From: Datnioides undecimradiatus
Lineage: Eukaryota; Chordata; Actinopteri; Lobotiformes; Datnioididae
Assembly (NCBI GenBank): GCA_008933995.1
Contig: WARS01000046.1
Coordinates: forward strand, 9,066,526 to 9,130,525
Direction: 5' to 3'
DNA length: 64,000 bases
Shown here: one piece after another, positions 40,554-50,556 of the stretch
How the letters are laid out: the number at the start of each line of letters is the position of its first letter
Position numbering within the stretch: the stretch's first letter is position 1
Made by a program: the position numbers and the translations under genes
The notes under the pieces: generated by a model
What the model was told of the DNA's origin: nothing
The model's input: only the letters and a program-made list of their open reading frames with translations
Database searches by the model: none

Positions 40554-43500
40554 GACAGAAAAGTCAGCGGTGGTGTGAAAGTGACTGATGTAAAACTGTA
40601 GAGGAAATCAAAAGAAGTTGAGGAATATGTATAATTATCTATCAGTTTGTAACCCCGCCAAGTTGCCAAGTTTTTACAAGGACGAACAACAAAGATACAT
40701 CATCACAACAGCGTTTGTTAAAGAACATAAAATGACAGGGGAAAAAAAGATTAAGAAAAAAAAAATGATGGGACGGGGAAGGCAGGGAACAAAAGATAAG
40801 AGACACACAAAGTGAATGTGAGACAGAATGTGAGAGGGATGGGGGGCAGGGAAGATGAGAAAATTAAAATTTTTTCATCCATGCATTCTTTCTGTCAAAT
40901 TGACTTCTGTTTTTTGTTTTTTATCCTCTCCTCCAGAAATAGCAGCAAGTCACCACTGTGTGCACTTAACGGTGACAAACAAGAGACACAGTACAGCAGA
41001 GCAGCGGGTGCTGGAGGAAGTGTGCAGACACACACGCTGTAGATACATAACAAAGCTGAGTTGGACTAAAGGAATGAAGATCACAGATGAGTGTGACTGG
41101 GGAGTGTCTGCGCTCATCATCTCTGACAGGGCGGATGGAGGAAGGGAGCAAACGGTGGATAGAAATGGAGGAATGGTAATATGAAGCACACAGAGGGCAT
41201 TAAAGTGAGGAGGGCGGCACAGCAGATGGACTTGAAATGGCAGCGTGAGAAGAGGTAAAGGGAGACAGGCATGCAAGGATGAGAGATATGCTAAAAGAGG
41301 GATGGAAAGGAGGATCTGGGGAACAGCACGCCTGTGAAAAATTAAAGAGAGGAGGCGGTGAGGGTGGAGAAGAGAAGAATGGGACACTATGAGCAAAGTG
41401 AGAGTAAGAAAGAGGGATGAGAAGGCGGGCATGACAGACAAAGAGAGGACCGAGGGTGTCTGACACGGAGATCTATCCTTTAAAACTGTGACAGGCAGCT
41501 CAGAGTGCCCAGTAAACATGTGTTGCACTGAAACAGCAGAATGTGGCCCGATCGGAGCCGAGATGATGGATGTCTGAATCCTTCACGACTGTTTCACTGC
41601 AAAGTTTCAAATATAGCCAGATCTGCTGTAGCATATAATCATTTTGTCAGGATGAGAAACTGCGTTCACCCAACTTCTAATCTGTCAGACTGATTGCAGA
41701 CAGAACAGAATCAACCTGGGCAGTACTTTCCCCTGATAAATTAAGGAAAATGTATGCATTAATTCATATCAGATGCAACATATTGTAACTGAATCAATTA
41801 TCTGAGAAAAATATGGAGATAACACTGAGGAGAAGCCAAGTGAATGCTGGGATTCCATATGCCTCGCCTAATCACTTACAATTAGTATCAATGCATGCAC
41901 AAGAAAAAAAACTGTGTTAAAGGGTAGTTGGGGGGGTCGGGGGTCAAATGGGAGGGACTAGCGTGGTTACCGGCGGGATGACAAAGAGTTCGCTGCCCAT
42001 GAGGTCGAAAAGGCGCACGGTGCCAGTGCTGTCGCCGTAGGCCAGCAGGGTGCAGTCATGGCTCCATGCCACCCTTCGCCACTGGGGGTTTGGGTCCTTT
42101 GGCACTGTGGCAGATGGGTTAAAAAAAAAAAAAAAGAAAACAGAAAAGTTAAATTCTCACACAAACAGAGACAGAACGACAAGAGATTCAGGGAGCTAAG
42201 GATTTCTCATTAAGGTAGACGAGAAATAATCCCTGGAGTTCTGCGGTGTGCCGATGATGAATACAGATGGGAGAAGAAGGATAAAGCTAATGCCATACAT
42301 CAACACAGGATGTCTAAGGACCTATCCAATTCATCTATGAAGGATAGCTTGAGTAATACATCTCAATAATTGTCTCTCAAAGTCGCACGCACTTCCGTGT
42401 GCAAAGTGAAAGGGGGAGAAAGGGGGAGGGAGTAAAACGGGGAGGGGGAGAGAGAGAGAGAGAGAGAAAGGGGGGAGGAGAGCGGAGATCATAAATCCAG
42501 CCTTTAATGAAGTATAGGCTACTGTTTTACCAATCTGCTGGCTCAGCAGTGCTGTGAGTGTAACCATATCGCTGTTATAAAGCACATCCCTGCCTGCTGG
42601 CACTCTCTCAAGGCTTCGCTGTCATACTTCCCTCTGATGGAGGAGCTGGGGCAGTCTGGCAGGCCCCTGATCCCAAATCTGCTCTGAATACATGATTATC
42701 TTATGACGCATCTAACAGTTTTAGCGGGGGATGGGGGGTTTCTTTATACAAACGCGCACAATTTTCATTCACTGGGTACATGAAAGCAGAGTAGAACATT
42801 TAAGTATTATGTACAATTAGATACAACCTTTAGCACAGACTTGGATTTCTGCATCGGAGAACAGTGTGAAACATAATATGCCACCACGGGTGCTGCGTCT
42901 GCTAAGCAATAAAGTCATGAAAAGGAAGTTATGTTTTTGTTGATATCACATAACGGCGCTATTGGCGTTTATTGTATTGAATTTCTTGGCTGAGGAATGC
43001 TGCTGCAACCCCTGGTGGGCAATACTGCAAACGAATGGAGGCGTAGGATATTGTATGACTAGAATTTTAAATGAAGAACGGAGGGAAGAAGTGGGAGGCG
43101 AGACAGACAAAGAGAGAGGGAGAGAACGAGCGCGAGAAACAATGAATCCAGCACCCACTGAGAGAAATAATAGCTCCCCAAATTTTAAGGCCTAAGTATC
43201 GGAGAGCACCTCGGGAAGTAGGCGATTTAACACACCTTTGAGACTCTCGGCTGAGGAGGAGCAGACAAGAACATGGAGCCATTATGAGAGCCATAGGTAC
43301 CAAGCTTCTCCTCTGTTCTCTTTCTGTTCTTTTGCTTCCTATTTCAATCCTTTTCACTCGCACACTGCCTCTCCTATCTCTCGCTCCCATTATGAATTGT
43401 ATACAGTATGTTGTTCTGCGGCTGAGAGGGCTCCATTTCCACATAGATGGCTTTTTGGGGGAGCTGGAAAATTGGATGCTACTGTCCCGATTTTTCCTTC

Positions 43501-44081
43501 TCTTCTATTTTTTTTTCCCCCTCCCAGCGATGGCGGGGGCAGAAGTTGGGGAGAATTACGCCCAACGACCCAATAGAAACCTTCTATCTAAAGCCTCACA
43601 GATGCATTTATCAGAGCTCAACACTTATGAATTATGTACGGGGGTGGGAGATGACTCCACTGTAACAGGAGCAGACAGGGATGGAGGGAGAGAGAGAGTG
43701 ATGCACAGGTGTGGACGCACTGACGCATTCACACACGGGGACGCGTACACGCACCAGCAAAAGACGCAGTAACGCACACACACACACACACGCTCCTCCA
43801 TTAAAAGCAAATGCCATTGAAGGCAGGATCACAGCAAAATCCATTAGGACAAATCTCCGTGAAATGAAATGAAGTAAAAGTAAAATGAAAAGGAGAGACG
43901 AAATGGAATGAAAAAGAGGGGGGAGGCTGGGGTTTACACGAGCCCAGGGGCTACTGTTATCCACACTATGAACCATTAGAACAACGGCCCACAATGACGG
44001 CTAGCCAGAGCAGAACAAATATAGAGTGAGAAAGAGAGAGAGAGAGAGAGAGGGATGGAGAGAGAGAGAGAGAGAGGGATG

Positions 44082-44116
<35 letters not shown>

Positions 44117-47100
44117 AGTGGGAAAGATGATGAAAATGAAAAAAAGAATAAAAGAGGGCGAGAAGTGGAGATAATACTGACAAAACCCACACAAGTTTCA
44201 CTCTGAGCTTTGTTTTCATGATTCGTCTGAAGCAGTGTGCACGTGTGTATGTGTGCGTGCGCATGTGTGTAGGAAATGTGAATAAAAAACAAAGCCAGAG
44301 AGAAAACTTATAGTCTTTTCTTTAAAGCTCAGACTTTCTGTGATAACAGCATCTTTCAAACGATTCTGATGGTTCTGGTTTTTGATTGCGGGGATGCGAA
44401 ACAATGCTGGGTAAAGGTGCTGCAGTCTAGCTGTTCAGACAATTCACGGTTATCCTTGGGTTGAATCTGAGTGGGAGACTGAGAGGAATTGGTTTATACA
44501 GCTGTGTCTTTTAATAGAACTCAAAAGGTGTCAAAAGTCTGACATTTATAAATTATAAATATTACAATTTATATTAAAGGCATTTACACCCACATTTGTT
44601 TTATTTATTAGCTACTTTTAGCCTAAAACACAACAACAGCATTCATTTGGAGTCATGTTTCTGTCCACCTGGTGAAGGCAAATCAATATTCACTCCTTTT
44701 TAGCTCAAACTGGGCTTCCACCACCTCCTAAAGTGGTGTACAGTGGGTTTTTCAGAGCTAAAAGAAGCTAAAATGCTCTTCATAGCTGCACAGTTGGATG
44801 ATAATTATCTTTGGGTTCCTCACAAAACCCCATTTACATTACACAGAGTTTGATCCATTGCTACTATCCACGGTTTGATAAGCAGCTTTAACTTTCAGTT
44901 TCAGTAGATGCTACTTTCGAAAATCTCTATGCATTAAACTTTATTCTGTGCCATTCAAAACTTTTCAACTTGCAGAAAGTTTGGACCTCCCCATGCTTTG
45001 ATCAATTAAAATGAAAACACAGCCATTTTAACAGCTAACCAAACAATCAAGCTTATTTATTTTTATCGGCCACTCCGAGGCTGCGTTTAATGAGTGGCAG
45101 TGTAGGGGATGAGGGTGATTATCTATGTTGCTGTTCACAATCTCTCTCGCACGATCCAATTAGCCACTGTGGTCGATATCTGAAACCGACTCAAAGCAGG
45201 TCTGTGCGCACGCAGGCACGGGCGCTCAGACGCGTCTTCAGATACTGTAAATTAAGACCACAAGTTAATCAACATCACCACAGAGAGTCTGAGACAAAAA
45301 CAAACCTCGACTGTGTATGAAATCATTCTGTTGCTCAGTCATTCACCACCCTCTAAATAAAAGATACTTATATTCTACCTCACTCAGATTTCAGACACTT
45401 ATGAATCATGATCCTTTCACATCATCGCTGACGGGTGTAGTGTCACCATCAATAAAATGTGACTAATTGCATCATGCGATTGTTAGAACACAGCGGGGTA
45501 AATACTTTGAGTCAATCCTTGAGGGCGATAAATACACATTATACACATTACATTCACATTCAGAATTTAGATACTACATTTTGACACAACTGGTGGTCAG
45601 AAAATGTAGCGCAATATATTGTAAACAGGGAACAACGTCAGACAAGGCTTCTGTCACTCTCTTCTTTTGTGGTGCCTGAAGTCAGACCACAAACAAATAT
45701 CCACCTCAGTTTTCAAGATATTGTTTCATTCTGTTTTATTCCATTTGCATTACTTCAACATTATCTTCCATCAGCTTTAAGCTGAATAAAACTGTGATAA
45801 CACGAATGCTTTGGTTTGCACATTTTTGAAACGCTGCTAATTAAATTGATGTTTTGATGTAAACTATAATTAAATACCGACTGACCATTAGATGACAACA
45901 AAAACTAATTTAAACTTTTTTAATTTCATGTTTGACAGTGAGACAAAGCATATTGTACTAAAAATGTGTTGTTTCTGGTTCTATGTGACTTTGCCAACAT
46001 TTGCCACAGTGCACTGAGAAGTGATCTTGGAAGAGTATTTCTTTTTGTATCATGATAATAATTTTAGTCATACTGAGCGCGTCCTTCACTGTATTGTGTT
46101 CTATTCTCGCACACGCACTGTCTACGCTACTAAAATCTCAAGCACAGTACAAGGACACGCACACCTTAACTCTCCTGGTTCAATGTGACAGGCTACAAGC
46201 ACACTCACATTACACTGACTGTACCACACAACAGTAACAGTACATTCATAAAGCCAATGGGGTGCTTAGTGAGGTGAGTTACGGTGATTTAATGCCATTT
46301 ACCATGAACTACAGTGTGTGATTGATAAAACAGGAGGGGGGAGGGGTCTTACCCTGGCACTTCCCAATGACTGAGCCGAAGTCATCTCTCACAGACCTGA
46401 GGAGCAAACACACACATACACACCAACATGAACACACAGGAAAAGTAAAAGTGGCATGGCACTGAGCAACAAGGATAAATACACCAAGGCCTTATATGAC
46501 CTGCTAAAAGGTGGGTTATAACGGCCACTGATTGCCTGCCAACTGAAGTAGCTCAATGGATCAAGCAGACAAGGGCCTTGAGAGTAGGCAGTGTTTAGAC
46601 AGACTCTTAACAGAGCTCAGCGGATAAGGCCGTGAGCGGACCTGACACCCACTCACACCAACTAATGCCATGAAGCAAGGCTATAAAACACTTTGTGATT
46701 AAACAACAGTGGTGTGAACAAAGGACACAGGAGAAAGACACAACATCACGCCGGGGCGTTAAGTGGAGGGACTTGATTATCTCAGGTTAACCACAACACA
46801 ATTTAGACATATATACTATATTTAACATATTGATATGTGTCTGAAAATCATTTTCAATTACACAAAGGGTCAACGGGGAAACAGTCTTTTGACTTTGCCT
46901 CCTGTTAGCCTCTGGAGAGCAAGACGTGTTTGTGTACCTGCTCCACTGCTATTGATTTTCATTTCAATTTTGCTCCATTTAAAGCACTGCATTGTGTCAA
47001 TGTGAGCGCATTGCTGAGTGAGTGCATTTTCTCTGTGCAAGGGGGAAATTGGATCGTGTCTGAAAATAATTACAACCACTCAAAATGAGCACAAAAACAC

Positions 47101-48117
47101 TCATGCGCACGTATGCTTCGGTGTCTTTCTCTATCCTCACACACTCACACACACACAAATGATAACACCAAGGGAGAACTGGTATTTTCAAGCATAGCAT
47201 ACATTTTATATTGCTTAATTAAGTCCTATATTTTTACTATGACTGATTGCATTATTACTGATTGTATTGATGCTTGAAGACAAAAATCTTAATTCTTTGA
47301 GATACAGGCTGAGACTGCAACTTTTTTTCTTTTTTTAAAGGAAGACATGATAAATGACTACATTAATTAAAAGGCTCTCTATCACTCGTACACACACAGA
47401 CAGAGTTCAATAATTACCTAATCTCCACACACTGGTCCTGAACCACTGCCAGCAGTTTGCCATTACTGGGGAGAAAAACAAGAGAATGGTCAGGAATGAA
47501 TGAGAAAGAGGACACAAAGGTATCAGAAGGGGTAGAGGAGGAGAAGAGAGGTGAACAAATGTCAGCATGACTGATATTTTTAAAAAGTGGGCGATGTAAT
47601 GAAGACTATCTCGGGTGATTAAGGTGGATAAGGGACATTTACTGGTGGCAAAGAGGAAAATAACATTTGTGTGTGTGTGCAAGAGTGTGTCTGGCTGGGC
47701 AGTTTGAATGGCAAAAAGATAAAGACTGGAAATAAGAGCCCACGTTGGATGAGGAGAGGAGAGACGAGAAACAATAATAACTGGGGGCATTAAGAGGAGC
47801 TGAGATGGTTTCCGAGGGAATGAAATGAGGGTGAAAGATTTAAGGGCAGACAGAAACGAAATGGAAGGATCACACGCATCAGACTAATGGACATACACAG
47901 CGTCATTTGACCTCGTTTAACACTGTCTTACATGGCTGAATCAATAGCCAATTAAAAACTGCCTCTCTACTTGTCTGTTGTAATGAGCACAATTAAAGAA
48001 TTGGTTTAGAGGACGCGCGAAAAGGCGACAAAACCAAAAGAGAGGAGGGCTTAGTGCATGTCAGCAAAAAAGTCACACAGAATTGTGTATTGATCACAAA
48101 AAGAATAAAATGTGTGC

Positions 48118-48160
<43 letters not shown>

Positions 48161-50507
48161 CGTGTGTGTGTGTTTTGCACCTTGCAAGCACCAGCTGCCA
48201 GTTGATCTGCTTGTTTGCCTGGCGGACAAGACCAAGAGGTAGAGACGAGCTGGAGGGGCTGGGGTTTACGGAATCAAACAAACAAAACAATGAGGAAGTG
48301 TTTAATCTTACAACATCAAGTCTTTCTAAGTTCTAAGCAAAGAGTTTTCACTGAAGATACACAGATCTGCTGAGAGACACTTATACAGAGGGACACAGAA
48401 CTTCACAGACAAGAGAAGCAGCAGGGTTGACCCGACTGCTATGAATGTCATCCTACTAATTCAACATCATGTTTATGTCTGATGTGATTGGTCGGCAGTT
48501 GACCCGATGTGAACTAACATGTCATCATTACATTTGATTTGAGTCATTTCAATTAAAGCATTCTAAACATTAAAATTCAATGTTACATTAAAATTAAATT
48601 AAACTAAAAAAAATTAAAGGTATTCAAAGCATAACTTTTTAAAAATCTAAATAAAAATATATTTAAATTGAGTTTCAGAAATAAAACATCACATTTAATT
48701 ACAACTAAGCCAAGTTAAATAGAAATAAAAATTATTAAATAAAATAATTAAGTTAAAGGTGAGTAAAAGTCAATACACTTTATTATCTTTAATTTAGTTT
48801 AATCTAAAAGGGCAATCAAATCAAGTTATTTTAAAAACTAAATGAAAAAGTCTATTGACTTCAATAAAAAATTCTATTAAACCAGATTATCTAAAATGTT
48901 GATTAATTGAATTGAAAATTTTGATTAAATATAATATCAAATTACCATAAAATCACATTTAACTGTTTAATTTGGTGATTGCACTGAATGACTAGAAACA
49001 AATACATATTTGAATTTTTAGTTTTAGGAATCACAGCCACAGACATCTGAGATTTTAAAGTACAGCTGCACTGCAAACTGGATTTTATAAGTAGCAGAAC
49101 ATTTCAAACTGCCCACTCTGATGTTGATGCTTCAACTTGTTGGTGAGCAAAATCAAATTCTTAGGTGTCATTAAACTGTGCTTTTAAAGCTCATTATTAT
49201 TGTATTTTTGTTTATTGTGCAGCTGTTTTGTGCGTACAACAAAATTCTTCTGTTCCCACTGCAGCGAATGAAAACATCACAGACAGTTTGCCCAATTTTT
49301 TGCTTCGGTTACGATTTCTCTTCCACACAAAGAGCAGGAGAGCTGAGAGGCAAACATGGCTGGAGACGTTTTTAAATATTTAATGCAGTTATTGATGGTG
49401 CTAGCTAACCACCTGCTGAGAGGATAAGCAGAACTCTGTCCTGGAGCATTACAGAATCCACTGCAGGCCACATCTAACCATCTGTTAACACGTTCCAACA
49501 GATACTCTGCAGTAAGAGCACTATTTTTTAGATTCAGACTGTTTAAAATAAACCTTTAGAAAAATAGGCCTTGAATACAGAATTGTGTCTACGGGACTTT
49601 AGTAGAGCAGATTACAAAGAAGTACAGATCAACTAAGCATAGTCAGGTCTGTCAACATGTCATCGTAAACCCACCTGTTGCAAACATAGACACGTAAACT
49701 TTCTTTTTAATGTGGGATTATTAAATGCCTTCACATGATGTTATATTTTGCGCAGTAAAACATGATTAATCTGGGACGCCACAGGCAAAAATCTGTTTGT
49801 TAAAGCTCTTTTGATCTTGTTTTATTTAGTTACAGTGCGTGACATCATTTAACAAATTAAAACCTATCATTAACATGCTGATTTTTAACCATCACACCAA
49901 AAAAGAATGGCATAAGATTCAGACCATACTGATAATAATGAATCACAGCTTCATGTGGCATGTCAGTGCACCATACTTGGTAAATTCTAGCAGGCTACGT
50001 ACAAGTTAGGGAATACAGCGCTAATTAGCGTAATAATGATAATTTTACCTGTACCACAAGTAGTGCAGGATTAACCGAAATGGCCCTGTTGGAAATGTAA
50101 CACAGTTAGTAAGAAGAAGAACAGTAGCATCATCTCTTGTTACATTATAAATTAGGACCAGACACTGCAGATAGCACAGGAGCATCACTGAAGCTGGTGG
50201 GAATGTAATGTCAAGCTCAAGGGCACGTACAACCTGAAAAAGCCTAATCTCCTAATCTCAACCCAGGTAATTATACACAATTATAGCACCTTTCAGGACT
50301 GAAGTCTGGTTACTGTAACACCTGCTACTAGGATTTGGGAGACTTCTGTTTACTTGGAAAGACACTATAGTATCATAACAGTGATGATGACAAAATCTTA
50401 ACCAAGAAAAGTTGCACATCTGACGTATCATGGAGTTGTATTACGTATTTCTTGCAGACTGGGGTAGACTGAGGTAGGTATGTACATGCTGTCTATCCTC
50501 CAACACA

Positions 50508-50556
<49 letters not shown>

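Larger units (their letters stand above)
42105..46352 (-). other. nbas: nbas intron 6
   Basis: A 4.2-kb intron with purine-rich tracts (42400-42490, 44031-44113), CG/CA-rich DNA near 43700-43800 and a possible interspersed repeat at 44620-44895. No coding signal despite several long open frames. Confidence 0.75.

Noticed and set aside
40950-41528. A 192-codon open frame on the minus strand in the nbas exon 7-9 interval
   Set aside because: Leucine/serine/proline-rich translation of the complement of purine-rich DNA. It has no similarity to NBAS or any family and shows no splice-site logic.
41640-41760. Weak resemblance of a minus-strand frame ([20 protein letters not shown]) to the missing NBAS exon 8
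   Set aside because: Only scattered matches, in-frame stops within the needed span and no acceptor/donor pair in the required phases. It is most likely chance.
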